NCBI RefSeq assembly: GCF_035222375.1
Contig: NC_085888.1
Location: 2,728,001 to 2,792,000 of the forward strand
Length of the DNA stretch: 64,000 nt
Direction of reading: 5' to 3'
Source: Podospora pseudocomata
Lineage: Eukaryota; Ascomycota; Sordariomycetes; Sordariales; Podosporaceae
Shown here: positions 22,621 through 34,066 of the stretch, one piece after another
Numbering within the stretch: position 1 is the first letter of the stretch
How the letters are laid out: each line of letters begins with the position of its first letter
The notes under the pieces: model-generated
Databases searched by the model: none
The model's input: only the letters and a program-made list of their open reading frames with translations
What the model was told of the DNA's origin: nothing
Program-made: the position numbers and the translations under genes

Positions 22621-25600
22621 TCATTGCCCCTTCCGGGCCTTCTCCTGAGCCCTCGCTTCCCTCGCCGCCCTCACCAACGGCGCCAGGGAAGATAGCTCAA
22701 CGCATGTCTTCATGAAGTCGTGCTATCATCACAAAGTGTCAGCGTCAGTCTCCCAAAACAGTCGGAAAACAACCACCCCCATCAAAAATACAAAAGAAAC
22801 AAGCGGGGAAGAAATAAAAGACTCACCCTCAACAAATCATGCGCGCTCGCCCTCTTCTCCGGATCCACCTTGAGCGCAAAGTACAAGAAATCCCTAAACA
22901 CGGGCGACAGATCCTGCTCGTTCTTGATGGTGGGCGTCCCGTTGGTAGCGATCAGCCACAGCGCCCTTAGCGGCGACTCGGTCAGGTACGGCGGCTCCCC
23001 CTCAATCATCTCGATGGCCATGATGCCCAAGCTCCAAATGTCAACTTTGCGCCCGTACTCCTTTCGCGTAACCACCTCTGGCGCCATCCAATAGGGGGTT
23101 CCCACCATGGTCGTACGCTTGTTTTGCGCCTCGTTGATGGTGGCGCAGAAGCCAAAGTCGGCTGTTGATTTTGGTTAGCCCAAGAACCCAAGAGTACCCA
23201 GGTAATTGTGAGGTTACATACTGAGTTTGATATTACCCTCCATGCTCAACAAAATGTTGTCGCTCTTGATGTCCCGATGAATCACACCCTTGGAATGCAA
23301 ATGCTGCAATCCCCTGAGCGTCTCCCTGCACACGCTCGCAATCTGCCCCTCGGTCATAATGTTGAACGTCACCACGTCCGTCAAGCTGCCGCCTTCCATA
23401 AACTCCATCACCACCCACAACTCGCCCGCACAGAGATAACTGTCGATAAAGTTAACGATATTTGGGTGCGAGGATTCCTTCATGACCAGGATTTCGTTGA
23501 TGATCAAGTCCTTCTTGGGTTGTTGCTCCAGGTTCATCTGCTTGATCGCCACCAGCCTGTTAGACCCTCGCTCATGTCCAGTAAACACTCCGCCGGAGGC
23601 ACCCTGGCCGATCTTGGTAAACCCGCGGTAGACTTCCCGCGGGTCGCCCTCGGAGCATATCCTCTTGAGGGCGGCGACCACGTCAACTCCGTTAGACTGT
23701 CGTGGTCGGTGTCGTGGGCGGGTTGAGTTGGCTTGTGCGACTTGCTGTTGGGATTGTGGTACCCGACCCGCTTGCTCGGCTTGTCGGAGATGGGGGTGTT
23801 GGGAGGATGGCGGGGTGGGCTGTTGGTGTTGTTGTCGCTTGCTGGTCGCCCGACCCAGCTGGCCCGTCATGGCCGCTTGGGCTTGTGCCATGGCTTGCTC
23901 TTGTTGTTGCTGCATCAGCTGCTGCTGGTAGATGGCTGCTTGGCTGGGGGTGGTGACAGCCGTTGTAGCTTGTGATGACGACGGCAGGTAAGGGGAGGTG
24001 CCGTTCGCTCGCGAGTTTGATCTGGACCGGAGCTCCTCCGGCAACATTGGGATGTTGTCCTTTGGTGGGAGATATGGTGTGGCACCATCTTCTCCTGAAT
24101 GTGGCATGCCAATTCCGGAGTCCTTTGCTGGATATCCAGGCTGCTGCTGCGTCCTCGAGGGGAGACTGGTTGGTGGTTTTGGCGCCGGCCGGCTAGGCAT
24201 AAGGTTGGCATCTTTGACTGGAGGAGCAGGCCCCTTGGGGACCGGAGGGGGTGCGCGAGGGTTCTCGAAACTGCCTTCGTGGGTGACAGTTGGGAATCTC
24301 GGACTTGCAGGAGGGCTTATCAAAGGCGACATCGTTGTGTACCCAGAAGTGAGCACACTTGGGGAGGGAAGGGTCGAGGCCGCCGAAGAAGGTGTGCTCC
24401 CAGATAGTCCTCGGTAATCGTTTGCTCGCGCATCGTGAAACTTCTCTAGTTGTACGTCTTCCTGGGGCTTTTCTGTAGTCTCCTTGTAAAATGTCAAAAC
24501 ATCGACAAGTATCTGGGGGTGTTCTCGTGTGTCCTTCTCCGTGATGCCGCTCTCGTTGATTAATCGCTGCCACTCTTTTGGCAAGCCCTGTCAGTAAATA
24601 AGGGTTAGCCCAGCCGTTTGAAAGCTACCGAGAAAGCTAAAAAGGAGGCTACGAACAGTAAACTGGCCCGTCGTGCTGTCATAACCAACATGGGTGACAT
24701 GCACTGGGTTTTCTGGCGCCGAGATCAATGGCTTCTTTGGCGAGCCGACCAGACTGTTCATGAAGCCTGAGAAGCCCGACTTTTTCCTCAAGACACTGGG
24801 CATCTTGGTCTCCTTCGTCTCGTCTGAATACCTCTTCGGCCCGGTCGAGCTCTCCGTCTTTGACGAGCCGCTGGCCTTCTCATTTAGAGACGATGCCTCT
24901 GTGGCGGAGAAGCTCGCCGATTGGCGGAGGGGCGGAGGTGAGTTGCCCATGACTCGGGCGTCCGAATTGGCTTGCGACAAGGCGTGAGGAGTTGATCGCG
25001 GCGGGGATGTGTTACGCTTGGCGGTGTTATTGTGGAAGTGTTGGTGGTGCGAGGTGGTTGTGCTTGTTGCGACGGGTGTGGTGTGGTGCGTGGGTGACTT
25101 CGTCGCTTCAATGCGATTGAGAATGGCAGTGCCGTCAAAGGGAGCGCCAATTAGCTCGTCCGAGGTCTTGGTGCTGAGGGGTCGATGTTGAGCGCGGGGG
25201 GCAGTGGACGATGATCTGGATAGCGACAGCTTTGGCGGCTTTGGTGCAGGTGCCGTAGAGTCGCGGGCGGGAAGGATGGGCGCGGTATGCGATCGGTTTG
25301 CTGGGGAGACGGCCGACGAGGGTGCCGGTGGTGCGGCGGGGATGCGTGGCGAGGTGGTCTTGTTGTAGGCCTGCTTCTGCTTGTCGGACGCGTTTGGATG
25401 CTGGAGGTGCTTTGGGGCGGCGGGACTACTTCTGGCTAGGGGGGCGCTTGGGGCCCGCTTCAAGCTCGTCGAGCTTCGTTTGCTCCCTAAAGATTGGGCG
25501 TCAACTCCACGACCATCGACACTGACATTGACGCTACTGTAGACGCTGGAGGGATGATGGTGGTTCGGCGGGGGCTTCTTGGTGAGCCTGCGACGGTGTG

Positions 25601-25643
25601 AACTGCCGTTGCCGTTGAAAGAAGAAGTCTTGGGACTGTCCAT
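22621..25643 (-). CDS. ste20: Ste20-type p21-activated kinase (PAK)
   Basis: Four exons, 25643-24657, 24587-23222, 23161-22827 and 22722-22621, give 929 aa. The CRIB motif ([20 protein letters not shown], about residues 307-326, then FTGLPKEW across intron 1) binds Cdc42/Rac. Pro/Ser-rich and Gln-rich linkers follow. The kinase domain spans about 649-905: GQGASGG loop, K678 in [15 protein letters not shown] with D768, DFG 786-788 across intron 2, and [13 protein letters not shown] activation segment. It lacks a PH domain, which argues for Ste20 rather than Cla4. The C-terminal helix ([17 protein letters not shown]) ends in a basic tail. Known roles are polarity, hyphal growth, and MAPK signalling for mating and development. 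I chose M at 25643 (MDSPKTSSF) over an ATG 54 bases upstream because it gives the fungal Ste20-like N-terminus. Intron 1 uses the donor GTTCGT. Confidence 0.95.
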
Positions 25644-28600
25644 CTCTCTCTTCCAGTTGCTCCCGGTCTCCCGTCTCAAGACAGACTCACGGCACAAAGG
25701 AGGGCTGGGACTGGGACACGGGCGGATGGGGTGGCAGCATTAAACAATCAGATAATAATAATACTTAGCAATAGTAGGGAGAGAAGAAACCATGGAAACG
25801 TACGAATTCTATGTGAGGTGACTCCAGGGGGAGGGGGGCAGTCACAGTAATTGAGGTACGGAGCGAGGGTAGCAGAGTGCAAAATTGCGTTTTGGCCTCT
25901 CGTTTTTTCGTTGTCGTCCTCCTCGCCTTCTGCTTGGCTGTGCTTCAGTTCAGTCCTTGTACATGCTGCTACAGAGAAGACCTTGGCTTCCCCCGGGCCA
26001 TCGTGGTGGCATTTGGCGGAGACGCAGCGCGATTGAGACTGCCGGACACAGTGCGAGCCAGACGCAACGTCGGCGGCAAAGGGAACGAACGGAGAGGAGG
26101 GGCAGCGGGCAAGACGACGAAACCCAGCCAGGGAACAGGGGCCTTGTCAGAACGGACACCGGACTAACCCTCCTGGGCCACCGTTTTCTAGAAATCAGGC
26201 GGATGACAAGGTGGTGACAGGACGACAGCAGTCACAAGCTCCCGCGCGTTAAATTTTTTTTTGAAAAAGATGGGATGGCAGGCAGGTTGCTATGAGCAGC
26301 GCATGAACCACCAAGCAGCAATCAGGCGCGAGAGGCTGCCGCACTATCGGTTGTTGCTTTCCTCTAGTCAAATCATTGCTCAACTTGTGAGGTCTGGCGT
26401 GACCCTTATCCAAAGTCAGGATACCCCTCAGTCACAGCTCCTGTTTCCTAGGGGGCCTTAATGCCTCGTAACCAGCCACCAAGCTCTCAAGGCTTGTGAC
26501 AAAGCCTTGTCGATTCGGACCGTGCTTGCATGAGTTTAAAATGGCAGGATGATGGGTTTGGAGCAAACATGTCCTGCTTCTGGGTCTGAGCGGGACACGA
26601 GAGTGGGGAGATCGGCTTTGAAGGGGCACAGTGGGAATTCGACTGATCGATAACCCTGATGATGGGATTGTGGAGAGGTGGGGGGCATGGAGAAGAAGCA
26701 TGCGAGCCAGTTGAGTTCAACACCCACAGTTCAGCTTGATTTTCACGGAGGGCGATACATAAAGAGATAAAGGTAGTGGTGTAGAGATAGGATTATCAAG
26801 TTTGTGTGGTGGTTGGAACCGCCGGCGAGGTTTCCTTGAATTGTGCCCAGCAAAGTGGCAGGAAACCGTTGGAAATGACCGCCGATCGACAAGGGTCGCC
26901 TAGGAGGGTCCCATTTTGACCCCACACCAGCCTACCCGACCATCAGGGTTCGCCCGTGCTTTTGCTCTCCGTTTCAAAACTACCCAGCAAATATCCAGCT
27001 GCCCATCATCATGCTCGAAGCTGCATGGAATCACGATGCCATGGGCGGTTCCGCCGGCAGGGCATCATATCTAAGGTTGCTCCCGAGGAACCCTTCCTCT
27101 CTCGTGCAGAAACCTGCACATGGGGCGCTGTACATACATCGACCCCGTACCTCGTCTTGCCACACTTTCTCGATTATTCTGTTGCATGTCAGCGAACACC
27201 GAAGTCTCCGAGATATCTGGGTCAACCGCATGGTTTTCATTGTTTTCTCAACATGCTGACGGGGGCTTGGGCAGCACTTGGGCACCGCTACGATAGAGAA
27301 GAGAATAGGTAGTGACATGACAGGCTAGATGTTAGGATGCTTGGTGTCAGACCAGACAGATGCCAGTAACCATCCTAAAATGCATCACATCGACGGGTGA
27401 TAGACCCCGCAGCAAGCCGTCGATCATAAACGGCTGATTTAAAATCTTAGCGGGGCGCAATGGCATATCACGACATTGATTATCTAGGAGACAGCTCTGT
27501 TAGGAAGTAGAAGATGTATCAAACCCTAACCCTTCCGCTACTATTTAACGCTTTACACTTGGCTTTGTCGAGAAGAATATTCCTCATCCTTCAACACAAC
27601 TGTCTCTGCAAAGAGTGGTGATTGTCTGAAGATCCTATCAATGAGCGTTAGATATCATTGGGCTCGATATCAGTATCATGGCATCTCTATTTTGATCAAC
27701 CCTGGTAGCCATTCCTAGTCAGACACGCGGCCAAAACTTCTGTATTCTGTCGGTGTTAACTAGGATCTGTTATAGGTCGCACTGCTACCGCCCATAATAC
27801 AACAGCAACGGCGACTACCTGCTGTCACCTACATCCACCTGCTACCATGGCCATGAGCCCCAACTTCCCCAATCGCCTGTCAACGGAACGGCTGCTGCAG
27901 CAGGTATGCAGCCAATGCACCAGCCCTCGTCACTCCGTGTCTGTTTTTGGAACCGTGGAGGAAGAGAGCCGGCACATTTTCGTACTGTACCAGTTTGTAC
28001 ACTGTGTCGTTGGAGCAAGCCTACAGTGGACAGACCTTCCAGAACATCAACGGAAGCCAGCGACATTGGGCAGCATATGGGAATAGCGGGCAGCTGCACC
28101 ACGGAAGAAAACGATGAATCGCTCTCCCCGGAGATAGGCTTCGAGAACCCGAGACATAGACTTCACTACGAAACACCAAGATCTGAGCTGACTTTGCACG
28201 CTTCAACTCCATCCTCTGTTCTTTGGTGTTCAACAGCAGTCTATGTCACTGTTTCTGGCCCGTGAAAAACTGCCTTCATACGTTGCTGGACTTGCCAATA
28301 TGCTTCTCTTTTGACTAACCCATATGTCCCTCTCATCTAGGTAAATAATCACGAGTTCAACTCACACGCGGCCATCCAGACCATCATGAGACGCATGTTC
28401 CGAGTCTCAGTCACTGACAAGCTGTCTGAATGAGACCAATGGATTATAGACACGGACCTGGCCTCATGAGGAGAGGCCTTCCCCCGAATGACCTGACTGG
28501 ACAGATATACGCCGTTATGCGATGAGGGGAGATGACGATACCGGGGTTAACAACGCTGTGTTCACATCCCCTTCTCCTTCTTATTAGCTGCTCGGCACAC

Positions 28601-30181
28601 GGCAGACGCCACCTTCTTCCACCTGCCCTCTGGAGAGTGATGAGACGGGCCCTCGGGCGAGGAACAGAGTCGGGCACTTTACTTCACACGACATTTCGGC
28701 GCGCAAAACGGGAGTGCACAGGTCGGCGTGGTTTGGGGGCCGACTGGATCGAGCCGATGCCAGCGTTGCAAGGCTTGGTGATAGGATCTAGAGGCCGTTG
28801 ATAACAGGTAAAAAAGCACATCAGCTCGGTCTTTTTGTGTATCGTTACTAGGAGAGCGCATCGCGGACCCGAAATTTGTTCTCATATTGGTCCTTTATAG
28901 GTTGGATAGAGTCGTATCCGAAAATCACCTGTCGAGGACCAAAGCCTTCAACACACTCTCATGTTATCTTGAACATTATTAGTTTCAGCTATAAATGCCG
29001 CAAGCCATACGAGATGATCTGGCTCTCAGCTGGCTAGATCCATGTAGAACATAAATGGACATCGACTCCCAGTTGCACTCTGATAGCTGGCACTATATAT
29101 TGCCTGAGACCCGTCCAGTTTCCTTCCGAACCGTCCTTCTGTGTTCATTCCTCTCATCATCTCGATATCTTTCAGACCTTGCCAATCTGTTACTCACCCA
29201 CACTCATCCTCATCCCAAACACCAGATTTCAGAAAGCACTCGAGATTCGGAGAATATTCTGCCTCTTTGACAAGATGGAAAGGTATGTCCCTGCCTAGCT
29301 GTAACACAGCAACCAGATCAAGCAAAGATGATGCATGGTTGGATTGTTCTCGAATGTTGGCTTGGGAGATGAGGCTTGACAGCTGCAAAAGATGCGATCC
29401 AAGGCCGGTTGGCGGACGTGGCAGCCGTGGCAGCCGCAAGTGGTGCGGGGCATGGGGCGGCGGATGGTGTGGCTTGAGAGCAACCTGGAAGACTGGCCCA
29501 CCTCGGCGCCGGGGGTTCGATGGCGCTACCAGGCCAATCCCCTTGCTCAAACATTTTTTTGGTGAAGCTCGATTGGAGAAAGTGTTGAATGTCCACCTGG
29601 CTCCAGCTTGCTCCAGACCGCGAGACCCCATTTGTGAGCAACTTCATCGATTGCTTGTCTGGCCTTTTCTCTGTACTGCCCTCCACACGGCCGTCGCACT
29701 GCTCGTTCCCTCCCGCCCTCCTATATAGCCGCTGAACAGCAATTGCGTCAATTCCCTGCGCATGATGCTCTAAACCCCCATCATCATCATCGCCCGCCGT
29801 TTTAATATTCGTTTCCGCTGTTTTCCCCTGCCTGCCGCAGACCAACACACACCGTCATCACGACCTCTTTCTACGACAGTCTTTCTCCGTGAGAGCGGCT
29901 GTTACTGATTGGGCTTGTCGACCCTCGCTGGCTACAGGTTTTTTAATAGCTCTTTTCTCCAACGATCTGTCCGTTAATCCAGGCGTGAGTAACATGGCGT
30001 TGTGATGTCCCCGCTCTCCCACGCCCTCGCCGCCACACAAGCCTTTGGGTGCTGGGTGGACGTCGTATCTGATGGAGTCAACTTTATCTAACCTTTGCCA
30101 GACTCCGCCAGGCTCTTCACTTGTCTTCACGACAAGCTTCTCCCGTCTTACGTTACGCATCTCGATATCTATTCCCCAACC
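25644..30181. other. 4.5-kb divergent intergenic region, ste20 / vigilin
   Basis: No complete gene is supported. A possible decayed coding fragment at 27798-28119 is listed separately. Near 29090-29280 there is a TATA-like CACTATATATTG, a C/A-rich leader, and then ATGGAAAG directly followed by GTATGT, which could be a first coding exon or a spliced non-coding transcript; no continuation could be found. 30095-30181 is probably vigilin 5' leader. Confidence 0.45.
27798..28119 (+). pseudogene. possible decayed Pro/Gln/Asn-rich coding fragment
   Basis: The frame from 27798 reads like the tail of a regulatory protein (NGDYLLSPTSTCYHGHEP, then LPQSPVNGTAAAAGMQPMHQ). If an intron is removed from a GTATGC donor at 27904 to the AG at 28018-28019, the reading continues in frame as AYSGQTFQNINGSQRHWAAY and ends at a TGA at 28117-28119. 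The composition is much more protein-like than surrounding frames. No start or upstream exon connects (a stop precedes 27798 directly), and no domain is visible. It may be the 3' remnant of a truncated transcription-factor-like gene, or coincidence. Confidence 0.25.
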
Positions 30182-33100
30182 ATGGCCGATAACGTTCCCG
30201 CTGAGCCCTCAGCTGCTAGCCAGCTCTTGCAACAGCATGCCACGCACCACGTAACGGTCGAGGATGTTGTAGACGAAGAGCTCCCACCCAAGTCTGCTGC
30301 CAGCACCGAGGCTACCACCACGGAGTCTGCCCCCCCAGCAGCCGCACCAAATCCTGCGAAGGCCAACATTGCTACCCAGTCCCGTGAGCTTTTCCCAGAA
30401 CTCGGGACTGCACCCGCTCCTGTTGCCCGTCCCACCGGTATCTGGGCCAAGAGAACCGGTGCCAATGGCACAAGCGAAAGCAATGGCACTCCTACAACAT
30501 CCGCACCTCCCTCCGGTGCAACGACTCCTACTCCCCCGGCTGTCAGGGGCCCTGCGAATATCTCGATCCCAGGCCGCAATGTTGAGTACACACTTTTGGA
30601 ACCTCAACACGTGCTTCCTCGTGCCCAGCTGAAGAAACCCCTGCCAGACATCGCCAAGGACTTTAACCGTAGGTCGCGGGCACCTATCAAGGTCAGCACC
30701 ATGGCGGATGGCAAGGTCAGGGTTGAGGCTACTGGCGCCCAGGATATTGCGACCCAGGCTCTGAAGGACTTCATCAACCAGATCGGCACTAAGCTTTCCA
30801 TCAAGGTGTCGATTCCCCGTTCTACCAGGGCCCATGTCATCGGCAAGGGCGGTTCCACCATCAAGGCCCTGCAGGAGAAGACTGGCGCCCGGATCCAGAT
30901 GCCTAGGGTAGAGGATGCTCCTGCGGCCGCTGAGGATGAGGACGATGACAGCACGATCGATGTTTTGATCGAGGGCAACTCCCAGCAGGCTGCTGCAGCC
31001 CGTAACGCCATTTTGAAGATTGCTGGTGAACGGGCTGCCAACGTCAACACACGCCTCAAGGGCATCCCTGCCGAGTTCTTTCCCTTCATTGCCAAGAACG
31101 GCCTGATCAGCAGCCTGGAACAGGGTAGAGATCTTCAGGTCCAGGTGCCTTCGCACCCCGTCCGGGTGCCTCACCCGCCAGAGGCGCCTCAGGGTGGGCA
31201 GCCTCCCGTCTTCTATCCCGCTGTTGACAACTTCATCCAGCTCACTGGTGAGCGCGATGCTGTCAGGGCTGCCAAGGAGCAGATTGAAAGACGTGCCGAG
31301 GAGCTCCGCCAGCAACTCGCCGTCGACCAGTTCTCTCTCAACAAGGGACGTCATCAGTTCATTGTTGGCGATAAGGGCATTCCTCAGGATCAGTTCTTCG
31401 ACCAGACCGGATGCATTGTTGTCTTGCCCGCCGACGATGAGGACGAGACCGTCACCATTATCGGGCCTTCTGACAAGATCACTCCCGCCTCCGACGTGGC
31501 TATGGATCTCGCTATGAACATGCAGAGCTCCAACCTTGATATCACTCGTTACTTCCGCCAGGTTCCTTCTGCTGCTGCCCATGCCCGCAACGTCACCCGC
31601 TATCTCCGCGAGAGAAAAGAGATTGAGCGTCTGGAGAAGCTACACCATGTGCACTTCAACACTCCTTTCAATGCCAACGGCGCTCTTCCTTGGGAGCTCT
31701 ATGCCCGTGATGGCAAGAATGCTATCCGGGCTTCCAACGAAGTCAAGGGCATCGTCGAGGGCCACCCTCCAGCCCGCATTGCGACGGCTGCGGTCGACCC
31801 CTTCTTCCACGCCTACCTGCAGAAGGAGGCTAGACCCAAGGTTAGACAAGATTATGGTGTCCACCTTGTGATCCCCCAAGGCTCTGAGGCCGACTCCCCT
31901 CTTCTTCTTGTCTACGAGGGCCGCACAAGCCCTGATTCCTACGAGATTCCTCGCGCTCAGCCCAGCCAGGCCGATCTGCTCGAAATGCAAAAGTGGCTCA
32001 GCGAGGCCCAAGCCTATATCACTGGCTTGATCGCCAAGCAGGATCCCTTGACTGCCGCTACCATGGAAGTTCCCACCAAGTTCCATGAGAAGTTGCGCAG
32101 ATTCATCAAGAAGGAGCAGGAGAGTCGCCCCGAGAACCAGATCCCTGTGCGCGTGTCGAACACTGGGTCGATCATCAACTTCCGAGGTCCTAGCTCTGCC
32201 GTGGAGTCGCTTGTGGCTAAGTGCCAGGCCTTCATTGAGCAGGAGAAGGAGGACGAGAAGGAGCGCGGGTTCATCTTGGAGTTTGAATTCCCCCAGAAGT
32301 TTGCCAACCACCTCATTGGCAAGGGTGGAAGCAATATTCGGGAACTCCGCGACAAGTTCGACGTTGATATCCAGGTCAATGACGGGAAGGTTCAGCTCAA
32401 GGGTCCCAAGGCCAAGGCCGAGGCCGCCAGAGCTCATATCTCTGCTCTCGGCCGTCAGCTCCAGGACGAGGCTACTCACGTTTTGAAGATCGAGCCCAAG
32501 TTCCACCGTGAGCTTATCGGCGCCCAGGGCGCCCAGATCAACCGTCTCCAGACCCGCTACAAGGTCATCATTAACTTCCCTCGCACTGCTAAACCTGCCA
32601 AGGACGACGAATCCGTTGCGGATTCGAGCGATGCCGGGAAGCACCGTCGTCAACAGGCCCCTGATGAGGTCATCGTTAGAGGTCCCAAGCGCGGAGCTGA
32701 TGAGGCCCGTGATGAGATTCTCTCGCTGTTACAGTATCTCAAGGATACCTCCTTCACCGACTCTATCACTTTCCAGCAGAAGCAGCTTCCTTCCTTGATT
32801 GGATCTGGAGGTGCTGTGTTGGAGCAGCTTCGCCAGTCCAGTGGTGCCAGGATTGACATCCCCAGCGCCAAGGAAGATGCTGACGCTGAGGTTGAGATCC
32901 AGATCAAGGGTACCAAGGCCCAGGTTGCTGCTGCCAAGAAGGCTCTTCAGGAGAAGAAGGCCGTGTTTGATGACACTGTAGTCAAGACCATCGATGTTGA
33001 TCGCAAGTACCACAAAGCTCTTATCGGGACTGGCGGTAAGTATTGATACATGAGTATGCCCTTTGAAAAATGTTTACTGACGGTTACAGGTGCCAATCTG

Positions 33101-34066
33101 CGGGACATCGTCGTCAAGGCTGGCGGTTCCGATGACCGCCGCGAGCTTGCCCGCGCCATTCAATTCCCCAAGCAGGATACTGACGGAAACACTATCAAGG
33201 TCGAGGGCCGCACCGAGGTTGTCGACAAGATCATTGCGCAGATCCAGGCTATTGTGTCGGAGCGCGAGAGCCAGATTACCGAGGTTCTCGAGGTGCCTGT
33301 TGAGAAGCACAGATCTTTGATTGGCCGCGGCGGTGACATCAAGCGCGGTCTTGAGAACCGATTCAAGGTCTCGATTGATATTCCTCGCCAGGGAAGCGGT
33401 CAGACTGGTGTCAAGATTGCCGGCCAGGCTCCCGATGTTGAGAAGGCCAAGGCTCACATCGAGTCTCTGGTCAAGGAGCAGCAGGGCGAGACTGTGCAGG
33501 TTCCTCGTGCTCTCCACCACGCCGTCTCAAACAATGGTCAAATCTTCCGCAAGTTCAGAAACGATTTCGGTGTTACTGTCGACCATGCTGGCCAGGCCGT
33601 CCCACCCAGACCTGCGGCTCCAGATGCCCGCTCCAACGGTGCTCTTCCTTTGATCACTGACGACGAGGAAACCACTGCCGATGCTCACTCCTGGAAGGTT
33701 GTCGAAAGCGGATCGTCGTCCGAGGAGGGTGAAATTCCATGGGTCCTTCGCGGCTCCCCTGAAAGCATCGAGAAGGCCAAGAAGGCCATCGAGGCTGCGC
33801 TGGAACAGGCCAAGAAGCAGGATGCCACAGGCTACTTGATCCTGCCTGATCCCCGCACGTACCGCTTCGTTATTGGTCAGGGCGGCAGCAAGGTCAACTC
33901 CATCCGCAAGCAGAGCGGTTGCAAGATCACCGTTCCCCGTGACCAAGCTAAGGGTGAGGCCATCGAGGTTGTTGGCAGCAAGGAGGGTGTTGAGAAGGCC
34001 AAGGATTTGATTCTGGCTGCCGTTAAGGAAGGTATTGCCAGCAGATCTGCGCCTAGGGAGCAGTAA
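30182..34066 (+). CDS. scp160: vigilin/Scp160-like multi-KH RNA-binding protein
   Basis: Two exons, 30182-33035 and 33090-34066, give 1276 aa. After an Ala/Thr/Pro-rich N-terminus, KH domains run through the protein. Canonical GxxG loops are seen near residues 219 (IGKGGSTIKAL), 711 (IGKGGSNIREL), 872 (IGSGGAVLEQL), 947 (IGTGGANLRDI, rebuilt by splicing), 1027 (IGRGGDIKRGL) and 1211 (IGQGGSKVNSI). Degenerate loops are seen near 398 (VGDKGIPQ), 778 (IGAQGAQINRL) and 1096 (VSNNGQIFRKF). Other weaker repeats are likely. This mix of intact and degenerate KH units is typical of vigilin. Family members bind mRNA on ribosomes and at the ER and affect translation and ploidy. The start ATG (CCAACCATGGCC) has a strong context. 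No frameshifts; long antisense open frames are compositional shadows. Confidence 0.95.

Noticed and set aside
30209-32653. Long - strand open frames (up to 457 codons) opposite the vigilin gene
   Set aside because: Antisense shadows of KH repeats; no domain, and the + strand model is conserved end to end.
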